From the NCBI GenBank assembly GCA_902806575.1, contig CADCXD010000007.1:248001-312000 (forward strand): a stretch of DNA of 64,000 nt. Reading direction: 5' to 3'. The translations under genes were made by a program, and so were the position numbers. The notes below the pieces were generated by a model, which had not been told where the DNA came from, did not search any database, and saw only the letters and a list, made by a program, of their open reading frames with translations. Shown piece after piece: positions 1 to 10,845 of the stretch (positions are counted from its first letter, which is position 1; the number at the start of each line of letters is the position of its first letter). The DNA comes from Jackrogersella multiformis (taxonomy: Eukaryota; Ascomycota; Sordariomycetes; Xylariales; Hypoxylaceae).

Positions 1-1023
1 GATGCGGGAAAAGGACGAGAAAAAAGGGGAGGGAAGGGGAGAAGCGAATTACCAAAATCAGTGTGCGCGCCGGCGCCCAGCTGGCGCGCGTCGGTGGAGT
101 CCTGCGGCGGGTAGTGCAGGAGGCGGATGGCGCAAACGGGGTCGCCGGAGACGAAAGGCACGAACACGTCATCGCCGTAGGGCAGGCCGCGCGCCAGGAT
201 GCGCATCACCGCGCACGACAGCGCGAACACGGCGTCGTAGTACGTCTCCGTCGGCTCCTTCAGCGCCGACGCCGGGAGCCCGGCCGGGAAGATGTTGGGC
301 CCGATCAGGTACGGGTGCGCGCGCGAGCGCGGGTCGTCCGCCGGGATGTGCTGGCCGACGAAGAAGCCCTGTTTTGAAGGGTTAGGGGGGGTTGGGTTTG
401 TGTTGTGCGGTTGTGATGGATGGAGGTATATTGGAGGTTGACTGGAGGAGAATGAATGGATAGTAAAGAGCTGACATACCTCCTTAAGATCAGGCAGGGA
501 ATCCTCTTGTAATGCCTGCGGTTCGAGGACTATAGTTAGCTAGTCTATCCTATGCTATGCGGCGACCTCCTATAAAACAAACAAACAAAGAACGGCCCAT
601 CCCAGGTCGGCACTGACCTGAGAGCCGATCAGCTCGTAGCCCCTATTCTTCAGGACCGGCACCCGCAGCTTCGTCTTCTCCTCCAGCGGGAGAGCGAAGA
701 GGGTCTCGGCCGCTTTGAACACCCTGTCCCGCAGTTCCTTCGGCACGCCGTGGTTGACGATCTGGAAGACTGGACGACCGAAGTTAGCGTTTCCCCTCAT
801 TCATAAGCAAAAGATGCAGAGGAGAAATCTATAAACCACCAAGACTAGTCAAAGGAGAGAAAATAAAACCAGTTCTAAATAGGTAGATGAGGCCGAACTC
901 ACATCCGCTCGTGGCGCAAGCCTGGCGCACCTCCTCGACGACGCGGGCCGACGCGGCCGAAGACGGGTCCTCGAGGTACGGAGATATGTCGATAGTCGGT
1001 ATCGCGAACGTGGCGGCCGCCAT
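1..1023 (-). CDS. 2-oxoglutarate/Fe(II)-dependent oxygenase (isopenicillin-N-synthase-like), 5' part only
   Basis: This is the N-terminal part of a non-haem iron oxygenase of the isopenicillin N synthase/2OG-Fe(II) superfamily; such enzymes hydroxylate, desaturate or cyclise small molecules in the cytosol. Exons read 903-1023, 618-769, 480-515 and 53-368, with phases that join cleanly. The first exon opens with MAAATFAIPTIDISPYL, the DIOX_N start. FFQIVNHGV follows across intron 1, then GYELIGSQ, and KEGFFVGQHIP across intron 3. At about residues 205-207 lies HTD, the first two iron ligands (HxD). A donor at 51-52 starts a fourth intron that runs off the left edge, so the distal His and the Arg that binds 2-oxoglutarate are not visible. 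The substrate cannot be inferred. The family assignment is secure. Confidence 0.88.
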
Positions 1024-1746
1024 CGCGATATCTGACTCTTTGTGGCGAGATTTAAGACGGGTTTCTCTACATATACTTTAGGGGTGTCCTATGAGGTTAT
1101 AAAGCTAGCATGGTAGGTATAGGTATGATTCTATTAATAACGAGCTCGGCACAACTTCGATGATATATCACTCTTGCTTTATTTTATAAGAATGCTTATA
1201 TAATACCCAATTTGTCGATTCCGACGAAAGTGGCATGCGGGCGTTATCAGCGGGGGGACTTTTATACGGAGCACGCCGGCTACCGGGTCCGGAATGCCTG
1301 CTATAAGAATGGGATGTTCCTATCCAATTCAAAGACCTTAACCAGGTATCTAAAGTGGTGTATGGCAGGGCTGGGGTTAGTTGATGTAGGAAACACTACG
1401 AGTCAATCCATACAGTTTCACTCGAGGGGAACGATACCAAAACATCAACATAAAAGATTAAGACTTCCAAAACATTCGATTAGCTGATCGCTTGTTATCA
1501 CAAGGCTACATAATTTGAACGCCGAAAACGGTCCAACATGTTCTTACATCGTCGATTAGGGTCCTGTTGAACATATCGCGTTATCATACTCTGGCATACT
1601 GCCGCTCTAGGTCCTGAGACCAAATAATGTAAGCTCTATAAGGCTTTTCCCCGGTGACCAAGTATGCAGCCTTAGAATGCTGCAGAATCGTTACGTGACG
1701 TCGAACCAACCCTGGTTCGTATCCCTATTATGCTGATGCAATGCTT
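1024..1746. other. Intergenic: oxygenase promoter and Mam3 3' flank
   Basis: This 0.7-kb stretch lies upstream of the oxygenase and downstream of the Mam3-like gene, both on the minus strand. A 91-codon open frame at 1212-1487 (+) has no recognisable protein character. No RNA gene or repeat is seen. Confidence 0.5.
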
Positions 1747-3977
1747 CTACTTCCCTCCGCTTCTATGCTTGCGCCGATTTTTCTTCTTCTGATCCCCCTT
1801 CAGGATCGAAGATATACCTTCCCTATCTGATGCTGGGGTAACTGTGGATTCCCCTTCTTCCTCATCGCCCTCTGATACACTACTGCTGGCCTCGAGGATG
1901 ACTTTGCGGACCCCACCAGATTCAACTATGTTCTCCGTGATACTACCACTGCGTACATGGCCTCTTCGGCGGCCAATGACGTCGTGCACACTATCTAAGC
2001 TTGACGTCGATCCTTGTGTTGGCGAGGTTTCGGTTTTCACCGCAGCACTGACCTTAGTCTGGGTACCTCGAGTTATATGCTCTGAAGTCTCGCCGTCGAA
2101 GCTAGTTATGATCTCAGGTGGAGCGTTAGAATTGGCGGCGGAATGAGGTTCGGTGTAGCTCTGCTGAAGGGCTTGAATACCATCCTTGGCGTTGAATTGA
2201 GATCCAAGAAGGCTCGAGCGCTCATCCAAGACTACCGCCAGACCTTCCGCGTGATCATCTGTTGCAGTAGGATCTGATTGTCGAGCAGTTGATGTTGAAG
2301 CAGGCTTGATTTTAACTGCCGCGACTCGTGAGCTCTTCGGGTTAGATGCAGGATTAGATGGGCCAAGATGTTTGAAGTGATCTCTCATATCTTCGAAGTT
2401 GGCCTTGACCGGTATAGTAGTGTGTACCAGTTGACCATCTTGACCAGCCGAGCTCCTACGCATCAAAAAGGTCGTCATCTTCGGGCTAGAACTGAGAACA
2501 GATGCCTCGGTCCTACTACTGATCGAGGCAGTTCGTTTCGGCTGAGGCCGGAGGCTGTCCTCCTCCTCTATGTCAATAAGGGTAGCACTCCTGTTCTCCA
2601 GGTCCTTGGCCATGAGTTCTTTTCTCAAAGCGCGAGCTTTAGGCGCGGGGTGGGATCTACGAATAGCCTTATGAACGTCAACATATACATCCGATTCATC
2701 AATGATTTCCCTATAATTTTTAGTCAGTGAGTGAGTCGGTGCGAGATGAAGATCATATATAAATAACTTACTCTCCAATGAGCTCTTCGATTACATCCTC
2801 AAGTGTTACGACACCTAGAGCACCGTGATCATCGCCTGGCGACTCCGAGATGAGGACCATGTGAGATTTACCTTCCTGGAAGAAATTGATTATATCGAGA
2901 CAGCTGGTCTCTGGTCGGGTTTCGGGGAGGGCAGCGAGAGCAAAGTCTCTGACTCGTTTACCATCCTCGGGATCGTAGGTGATGAGGATCTTGACCAAGA
3001 GCATACCCACAAAATTGGTTGGTTTGCCTGTCTGGTGAATAGGGATGCGGGAGTAGCCGGCATCGAGTATTTGATCAATAGTCTTCTCATCCAGCACGGT
3101 GTCCTCCGACATGGTAAAAACATCGTCCATAGGCGTCATCACCTCCTCAACCGCCTTGCGTTTCAGATCAAGGACAGCACTGATGATAGTAACCTCGTCT
3201 TGATTTAAGCGTTCATCAACTTCACCTAGAGACTTGTGGAGCGTAACCAAGGTCTTTAAACCACTTTTCTTGTATACAGTTCCGTGGTCCTCTCCCAGCA
3301 GCCAATCGAGTAACTTCGCGGTAGGCCACGCGACGGGGGCGAGCATATACATCATTAGGAGGACAGGCTTAGACATATATCCACCTATTTGAAGGCCGTA
3401 GCGAACACATATAGACTGTGGCAAGATCTCGCCGAAAATAACTGGTAGAAGAGGCGCATTAGCAAGGTCGGAGAGCCTAGATATATACCTTAGGTAGGCA
3501 TATATATATATTTGACCTATAGAAGCTCTTACCTATGAGAACAGTACTTCCAACAACGGCTGCGACGCCGCCGCCGAAGCATCTGTCTAGCACAACTGGG
3601 AGTGTTTCATTGACAATAACATTGGACAGCAATAACGTGACTAGCACCCAATGTTTGCCTTTATTCAGAAGGTCGTGGACACGCTTCGCATTCTTCCACT
3701 GAGGCTCTTCGAGGTCGAGGGCTATTACTTGGAGATATATTTCGTCTTGGCCCATGAGGGCTATTGTCAAGCCGGCAAAGGCGCCTCCTAAGAGTACGAG
3801 GATCATGGACACCGCATAAAGCACCCAAAGGGCGCCATCTTTAGCTTCCTCGGGGGCATTATCATGAGCGCGGTAGAGATTTATCGGGGCCGCGGATACT
3901 AGACCAAGCGACAGAAATATAGCTCTAGATAGGCCAAGCACAGCTGAACGAGCACGAATTATGGTGTCGTTTCCCAT
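1747..3977 (-). CDS. MAM3: Mam3-like CNNM/DUF21 and CBS-domain membrane protein
   Basis: This is a fungal member of the CNNM/CorC family; yeast Mam3 is a vacuolar membrane protein affecting manganese and other metal homeostasis. Exons are 3533-3977, 2772-3441 and 1747-2710 (692 aa). Hydrophobic segments from about residue 10 to 215 form the DUF21 transmembrane domain, with the signatures NETLPVVLD and GEILPQS; the latter spans intron 1. A CBS pair follows at about 240-375: it starts near EEVMTPMDDVF, passes through GYSRIPIHQ and ends at GVVTLEDVIEELIGEEIIDE, which spans intron 2. The remaining C-terminal third is a polar, Ser-rich cytoplasmic tail ending in a basic stretch (KKKNRRKHR). Length and domain order match fungal Mam3 proteins. 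Transport versus metal-sensing activity is unsettled for the family. Confidence 0.92.
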
Positions 3978-4898
3978 GCTTCTCCGATATTTCGATGGGA
4001 ATCGTCGATAATTTGGTATGTTATAGTATGAGAGTAGCTTCGAACTCGACTCAGGATGAAGACGATTAATCGGCCTAGAAACCTAGGAGGTAGCTAGGTA
4101 GGTATTTATTTTATGGGATCTTGTATATTAGAATGACGACTATTGGGATGACAAGGTATTCGCCCCTTTGTGATAGGTACCAAGGTAGTTATTTCGGCGA
4201 TGCTGTAAGTCACCTCGGCCGAGCAACCAAGAATAGATGATGGATTCAATTCAACCTGTTAGCCTTGGGACTGGGACGTCGATGAATTAAGTTATTAGTG
4301 AATCTGGTCAAAAGACCATATACCCATCCGAAGTTCGCAATGCTAAATAGCCGGTAGAGGAGAACGGTAATGACTGTACAAGCAAAAAGTCGGCGTGGGC
4401 GAGTTGTGAGAACTCTGGTGTAAAAACGAAGAAATTAACAATTGGATGACGAAGGATTTATCTAATTGATATGAGATCCCGATACGAAGGGACAAAGCTC
4501 ATGTGGAGAAACAAAGGTAAAATAAACAGCTATCACTGGGCAATCGCGGGCGGTAAGGTTACCCACTGCAAGTAACTAGGTAACTAAGTGGGCTGGAGCT
4601 AGCCTCACTGCCTCAGCCAAGACGAATCCATGATCACGGAAGAACGGCTCTGGAAGTACCTAGGTACGCAGGTACGTATGATTACCTAGCGGGCAGGTGG
4701 GTTAACTCGAAAATAAAATTGGAACCTTAAATAAAAGTTACCTAGTGTACCTAGGTAGTTTAAGGTATTATTATTTAAGGTATCACCGCCATCATCACCC
4801 TATCATCATTTACACATTTACATTACACATCTACACTATACATTCATGCATACCTACCTCGGTATATGAAGGTTCCATGGTTCGTTCTATCTGCTCAT
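3978..4898. other. Intergenic: Mam3 promoter and cyclase 3' flank
   Basis: This 0.9-kb non-coding stretch lies between two minus-strand genes. It holds two exact copies of the TACCTAGGTA palindrome (4657-4666 and 4748-4757) and partial copies. No open frame of note is seen. Confidence 0.5.
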
Positions 4899-6148
4899 CT
4901 AATCATACCATATAGCATTCATTCCAAAGCCTGGTTCCGGAATTCTACACCTAGCCACGCGACCTAAGAACTCGTCTTTCCACCGATATATCTCAACCCA
5001 CCCGTCCTGATCGTCCGTGATCGCCAACCATTCCTCGCTCCAGTCGCATGGCGCCACAGCATTGCTATGCCCACCGCTTGTAGGCGTAGGGTTCAGACAG
5101 ATCTGCTCCTCTATCGACCCGCAGTCCCGCAGCCGGAACGCCGCGATGTAGCCCTGCAGATCGAAGCTGTTGGCCCGACTCGTCGCGAACAGGTACCTCC
5201 CCGACTTTGTGAGCGCGCAGACGTCGCTGCGGTACATCGTGTCGTGCTTGGGAATCCCCGGGGGGATCAGCGGGTACGAATGGTGCGTATACACGGGCAT
5301 GTGCGTTGCCGGGTCGATGACGTACTCGCATAGTCGATTGCCGGCTTCCATGAGCGCGTATAAGTAATTGCCCGTTGGGTGCATCGCTACCCAGCGCGGG
5401 TGATCACGAGGGTCCGGCGCTTCAACGCTTCCTACCAGGTCGACCTCGCCCGTCGACGCTTTCTTGTGCACCCATAGCTTGTTGGCCTTCAAGTCGGCCG
5501 AGTAGAGGTAGGTTTCCGTCGGATCAAACACCATGCCATGAATCCCAGTATTGGCCTGGTATGGGTAATGCTGTACGGCTTTGTCGAGAGCCCCGGTAGA
5601 TGACACGGAGAAGACAGACCCATGGCCGGCATGCGAGTAGAACGGGTTGCAGTAGACAGCGTACGGATGTTGCTTTGCGGCAAGTAGAAAGATGGCACGG
5701 GTGTTGGTCGTGGCCAAGCTTGCTTGAGCTACATGCCGAATATTAGGGGTCAATTACCGGGTAGGTTGTCACAGCTAACCAGGTGCTTGCGAAACTTACG
5801 ATCATGGTTCATCGGATGCGACGCTTCGTGGACAATTTCGGTCGCGCTCTTGACGGCAAAGGTAGACCATTTCTTCATGGCCGCGCCGTATATATTCTTC
5901 TTGGCATGCTAAGACAACATCGTGTGAATAATGTATACGGGAAATTAGAAAGCTCCAGCTGGATCTGGACCTAGTTCTGGACTTGGACCGAATCAACTTA
6001 CATCGAAAGTCATCCATGAGATAGGTTCGTCATGAGGAATATCGGTTCTCTTCACCAGTTCCAAGGTCAACTTCTCATCGTCGAAAGCTACAGTAAAGAT
6101 GGCTCCCGGCGGAGTCCATGTTCCTATCATCAAGTGGTGGATTGGCAT
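4899..6148 (-). CDS. Carboxy-cis,cis-muconate cyclase-like lactonase (seven-bladed propeller)
   Basis: This resembles the fungal 3-carboxy-cis,cis-muconate lactonizing enzyme of the beta-ketoadipate pathway, a seven-bladed beta-propeller that closes muconates to muconolactones. Exons are 6002-6148, 5800-5908 and 4899-5728 (361 aa). I chose the ATG at 6148 because the family begins MPxHHLMIGTWTPPG; an in-frame ATG at 6211 would add 21 residues of no family character. Intron 1 is bounded by GTAAGT and TTAG. After intron 2 the frame joins as HDPQASLATTNTR. Propeller landmarks include GIHGMVFDP, HPRWVAMHPTGNYLY and a C-terminal GFGMNAIWYD. It is divergently transcribed from the ring-cleaving dioxygenase at 7629, which suggests a shared pathway. 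Whether it prefers muconate, carboxymuconate or a hydroxylated analogue cannot be read from the sequence. Confidence 0.9.
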
Positions 6149-7628
6149 CCTTGCTTGATTATTCTGCGAGATGAACCGAGGAACAGTCTGGAGCAGCCGT
6201 GGCCGAATCATACGACGAATCTATGAACATAAAATCTCAAGGAATTAATATTCACCGTCTCGTCGCCCGTTAAGCGGAGCCGATAACATCACTCGACCTC
6301 ATTAAAACCAGCTACGTATTCACGTAGGCTGGTAGGCTAAAGATTCTTTGGTTGTCCCCGCATCTTACTTGGCGATATTTCACCCCTCCTTCGTTCAAGA
6401 TAGCTCTCCGTGCTCTCCCTGTCTCCTACAGTGTTGACTCTTACGCTATTAGCTACCTCCTACCTACCTATGTAAGTAAGTACCTACTTACCTGCCCAAG
6501 GTAGTAGGAAGACATGGAACCACGATGTGGGGAAGAATCAATATTTTGGTACACATTTAGCACGTTATCCTTCGTACAATCGGCACCAGTAGCGGTAAAT
6601 GGCCACGGCGTACGGGTCAATTTGTCATTTAGATACCGAGTGGATGGCTACATGCTGAATCTCTATTTGCCACGCTGCAGTGCCGGATAAACGCTTCATC
6701 ACCAAATTTCTCCTCCCACTGTGTCTCTGTTCTAAGCAATTGTATGTACATATGTACTACAACTAAAGATCGTGAATTATTGGACCCTGAATTCTCAATT
6801 AGGTCTACCTAATTCGTTAAAGACGAAGACAACGGTCCCGAGGTCCTCACACACGATATACACTAGTAACTACTCTATAGCTTACGGGCCAGATTTATTA
6901 TTGATGGAGCTTCGAATGAGTAAGGGGGGCATCATGAAGGATACCTCCGGTGAAAAGAACTAATTGTAAGAATGACTTAGAATAGACTCCTATCCCTACC
7001 TGCATCCTTAGCCTGAGACATAAAGTGACTCCGGGCTACACTATGTACACTACACTAGAGCTTTACGTAGTAGAAGCCCACCATGGAACATGTTGCCTTT
7101 GCAAGGGCGATTTATCACCCGAGAAGCAAGGGGTTCCATATAGCTGCCGTGGGAGCAATCCGATCCACATATAGGGCCCTTTTGACGACGGCGGGGTTTT
7201 CTTTCATCTTCTTAAGAACCAACCTATCACATATCATCCATTGTTCATTACTATGAAGTCGCTGACGGGGAAACTTAAACGAAATTGATGTTTCTGTTAT
7301 TGCTTGTCCGTCTGTGCTAATTTTCTTCCTCGGGCCATTCTCTTATGAAATATATCTATCCAATGTCCGGACGATAAGTTTTTGTACATGACCTAACCTT
7401 ATATTCATACCTATTCAGATCTACTCTTACCTACTAATACCTACACACATATACGTGTATGCTACACACCTACACACATACACGTATACACACATACACA
7501 TACATACACACACACACACATATACATAGCTTCACAAACATCTAGGCATATATATCAACCTTACCTTCATTAGCTCTCCTCTAACCTCACTAATCTCACT
7601 AATCCGACAAAGCTTGCCGACAGCTAAG
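6149..7628. promoter_or_regulatory. Shared divergent promoter of the cyclase/dioxygenase pair
   Basis: This 1.48-kb intergenic region lies between head-to-head start codons at 6148 (-) and 7629 (+). It has no open frame of note. It holds CTACCTACCTA-type repeats near 6460-6510 and a CA/TA-rich tract at 7441-7528 just upstream of the dioxygenase. The divergent layout, not a recognised operator, is the reason for calling it regulatory. Confidence 0.45.
7441..7528. repeat. CA/TA-rich microsatellite tract
   Basis: Imperfect runs of ACACAT/ATACAC end in an uninterrupted (CA)n near 7507-7519. The tract lies about 100 bp before the dioxygenase start and is probably in its promoter or 5' UTR. Confidence 0.7.
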
Positions 7629-8721
7629 ATGGCTTCTGATGCTAACAGCGTGCCCAACGCGGCACAAGCTGCCAAATCCTCTAGATTTGATCCCAACTTC
7701 ACCAAGCTTGTCCTCGATACCATGGGCCCCAAAACCACCGAGAGGAATCGGGTTGTACTATCAGCGCTGATCCGACACATCCACGACTTCTCACGAGAAG
7801 TCGAGCTTACGATCGACGAGTGGATGGCCGGCGTCGGCTTCGTCAATGCCGTCGGCCGCGTCTACTCCGAGTCCGGACAGACGAGGAACGAGTCTCACCG
7901 GGTATCCGACATCCTCGGCCTCGAGACGCTGGTGGACGAGATCGCGCACAAGATCATCTCCGAGACGGACGTGGACCCGACGTCCTCGGCCATCCTGGGG
8001 CCCTTCTGGTCGCCCAACGCGCCGTTCCGGGACAACGGCGACACCATCATCCAGGACGCGGCGCCGGACGGCCGCGTGGTGCTCATGCACGGCGTCGTAA
8101 CCGACCTGGTGACGGGCAAGCCGATCCCCGGCGCCGTCTTCGACATCTGGCAGGCCTCGGCCAACGGCAAGTACGACTTCCAGGACCCCCAGAACCAGAC
8201 CCCCAACAACCTGCGGGGCAAGTTCCGCGCCGACGACAACGGCAAGTACTGGTTCTACTGCTACCACCCCACGGCCTACTCGCTGCCGACCGACGGCCCT
8301 TCGTACCAGCTGCTGCAGATGATGGACAGGCACCCGATGCGTCCGGCGCACATCCACATCATGGTGAGCTTTCTTTCCTTTTCCCCCCTTGCTCTTCTTT
8401 TTTCGTATCTTCCGTGTAGTTAGTTTTCTACTTCACCCCAGATAGAAAAAGTACAAGTCAAAATTATAACAAATCACATTACCTATACTGCATCCCGTCA
8501 CTAACCGACCCTCGCCGCAGGTCACGCACCCCGACTTCAAGGGCTGCACGACGCAGCTGTACCCCAAGGACGACCAGTGGCTCGCGACCGACACCGTGTT
8601 CGCCGTGAAGGACGACCTGGTGGTGGACTTCACGCCGCTCGAGGGCGATGACAAGGCGAAGCTCGAGCTGAACTACAACGTCATCCTGGCGCCCAAGGAC
8701 TACAAGGGCAAGCCCTTCTGA
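7629..8721 (+). CDS. Intradiol ring-cleavage dioxygenase (catechol/hydroxyquinol 1,2-dioxygenase family)
   Basis: This non-haem Fe(III) enzyme opens catechol-type rings between the two hydroxyls to give cis,cis-muconates. Exons are 7629-8363 and 8521-8721 (311 aa); the intron has a GTGAGC donor and a CGCAG acceptor at 8520. The start is the ATG at 7629 (MASDANS). The N-terminal dimerisation/linker helices cover about residues 20-115. The catalytic barrel begins near ILGPFW at 122, and all four iron ligands are visible: Tyr182 (GKYDF), Tyr217 (TAYSLP), and His241 and His243 (RPAHIHIM). The domain layout is that of catechol and hydroxyquinol 1,2-dioxygenases rather than the shorter protocatechuate enzymes. 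The divergent neighbour is a muconate cyclase, the expected next step. The exact substrate is unresolved. Confidence 0.93.
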
Positions 8722-9315
8722 ACGGATGGAAATATTGGATAAAGATATATATATATCGTAGGGACTTAGGTAACTGGTGAATTTGAATGCATCGGAGGCT
8801 CGCGTGCTTGTTCTGTATATGGGGTGCATGAGGCGGCGGTGAGCATACGGCTTGTGTTTCGGTTGCGGTTGTGGCTGCGAGCCGAGAAGCTCGATTGCGG
8901 ATGGTGCTCCTGAAGAAAGGGGCACGATGCTCGTACTGCTTGAGAGTAGAAGACTCATAGGCGTATTGAGGTCTCGACGCCTACTGATGTATCAGCAAGG
9001 TATATTACGTTGTTCTCGCCAAAATAATAACAAATCCACCACGGTGATCTGAATGTATATTGGGATTAATCCTTATCGTAAGCAGTCCGGGTATAGAAGT
9101 GCAGTGAAGCAGTATGCATTAATCCTGTCATAGGTTGATACGCGTTGACAATACTATTACCAATACTAAGCACAATTAACAACCACCACCCCCTTAAAAA
9201 ACTCAGGTCATCATTTCAACCTCCAACGGAAAGGAAGCGCCCCAACCGATCCATTCACCCGACCATAATCTGTATTAAACCGCTACTCTACTGTCTTAAC
9301 ATTTCCCCGCCCTCA
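8722..9315. other. Convergent 3' intergenic region
   Basis: This 0.6-kb region separates the 3' ends of the dioxygenase (+) and the Cys-rich secreted protein (-). Open frames here are short and featureless. An AT-rich stretch (atatatata) near 8746-8757 is a plausible 3' processing region. Confidence 0.45.
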
Positions 9316-10845
9316 TTAGTTCCTGTATCTCTGCGCCTCGTGGGCCGCCGTCTTCCTGTCGAGGCAGAAGGCGACTCCCTCGAGGATTCCCACGCACTGC
9401 TCCTTAAACGTGCAAGCTGCCGTGTGGACCCATTTCCCGTCGACGCCGCAGACCTCGACGGCGGTGTTGCGGTTGGCGCACCGCTGCCACCCTTGCACGC
9501 ACTCCGTAGTTGTGGTCGGGAGGGCGATCGCTGTTGCGAACTGGGCTAGCTGCGCGTTCAGGTCGTTGGCTTGCTGCGCGTTCGGGAACGAGCAGTTGAC
9601 GCGCGTGTTGTAGAGCTGCTTGCAGTCGGGGCACTGTGGTTATGAGAACTGTGTTAGTATCTGATTCTTCGGGTTTTAGAAGTCGATAGGGAAGATATGT
9701 CGTATCTCGAGGTGAGAAGCTTTGACACCCGGATCAACTTGGAAAAAGAAAGATGGAAAAGGGGGGAAGGCATATAAGACTCGCGATGCAATATAGATAC
9801 ATACCGGACCGAAATCCTCCCACTTGCGCGCTGAAGTACAGACGGAGACCCGCTCCCCGCTGCACTTGACCTCGCCGCCGAAACACGGGTTGTCCTCGGC
9901 GACGTGCGCACGGGGGACCGAGGTCGCGATCAGCTTCGGAGCCACAGTCGAGGCGACGAACGCGGGCGCCTGGGTCGGGGCAGCAGCTAGCGGGGTGCAG
10001 TAGGTCTCGTCGTTGCTGCTCTCGTCGCAGCCGGCGCACTGCTGCACCTGCTCCCACTGGCGGTCCGAATCGCACAGCTCGAGCCAGTCGCCGTGGCAGC
10101 GCAGGCTGCCCTGGTCGCACTCCGGCACCATCGTGGCCTGCGGCGGCAGCGAGAAGGGCACGCAGTCCACGGCGCCGCTCTCCTCGCTGCAGTCGTAACA
10201 CTGCAGGAGCCGGTTCCACTGCCCGTGGGCGTCGCACACCTCCTCCCAGTCGTTGTTCCAGCGCAGGTCGCTCTCCAGGCACGCGCCCGGCGTCGGCACC
10301 GTCAACGGCGCGCAGTCGATGATTCCGTCCGACAGCGTCGTGCACTCCAAGCAGTCCCGCACGTGCTCCCACCCCGCGTTGTCGTCGTACATCTCCTCCG
10401 CGTTGCCGTTGCAGCGCTGGTCGCCCGAGTGGAAGTACGCCGTGTACGCCGGGGCTGCCGCCGTAGAGGCCAGCGTCGGCGTCGGCGTCAACCCGGGACT
10501 GGCGGCCAGAGTGGGAGCCGGCGTCGGGGCGGGCGAGTACGTCGAGGGGCTAAGGCCGCGCTTCGAGCTGTCCCCGGCGACGAGGTTTGCGTCGTCGTAG
10601 CGGTGGCCGACGCATTCCGCGTCCTGGGTGCGCTTGTCTTCTTCGCACCACGCCGGGACCATGCAGCGCTTTGTATTGGTCCAACGGCCTCTAGGGTTGC
10701 AGCGAAGGACAAGGTCGCCGCGGCAGACCTTAACGCCTGGCACGCATTGCTGTGCGACTTGGGCGAGGAGGGTAGGTAAGGAGGCGCCTAGGACTGTGAC
10801 GGATAGGCCGGCACCAGCTAGTAGGAGGTGATGAAGACGAGTCAT
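9316..10845 (-). CDS. Secreted protein with six Cys-rich repeats, function unknown
   Basis: I do not recognise a named family. Exons are 9805-10845 and 9316-9633 (452 aa); the intron has a GTATGT donor, a CTAAC branch site and a CACAG acceptor. An N-terminal signal peptide (about 1-28) is followed by one Cys-rich unit (34-79), a Ser/Thr/Pro/Ala-rich linker (99-136) that looks O-glycosylated, and five more units starting near 141, 189, 243, 321 and 391. Each unit follows roughly C-x6-C-x(6-9)-C-x5-W-x(5-6)-C-x(2-4)-C-x(8-9)-C. Units 2 and 3 have lost cysteines: unit 2 lacks the first and third, and unit 3 lacks the second. No membrane segment or GPI signal is evident. A wall-associated or extracellular binding role is inference only. 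The model is reliable; the function is open. Confidence 0.85.

Noticed and set aside
6149..6211. Upstream in-frame ATG at 6211 for the muconate cyclase
   Set aside because: The added 21 residues lack family character; fungal cyclases begin at the MPxHHLM position (6148).
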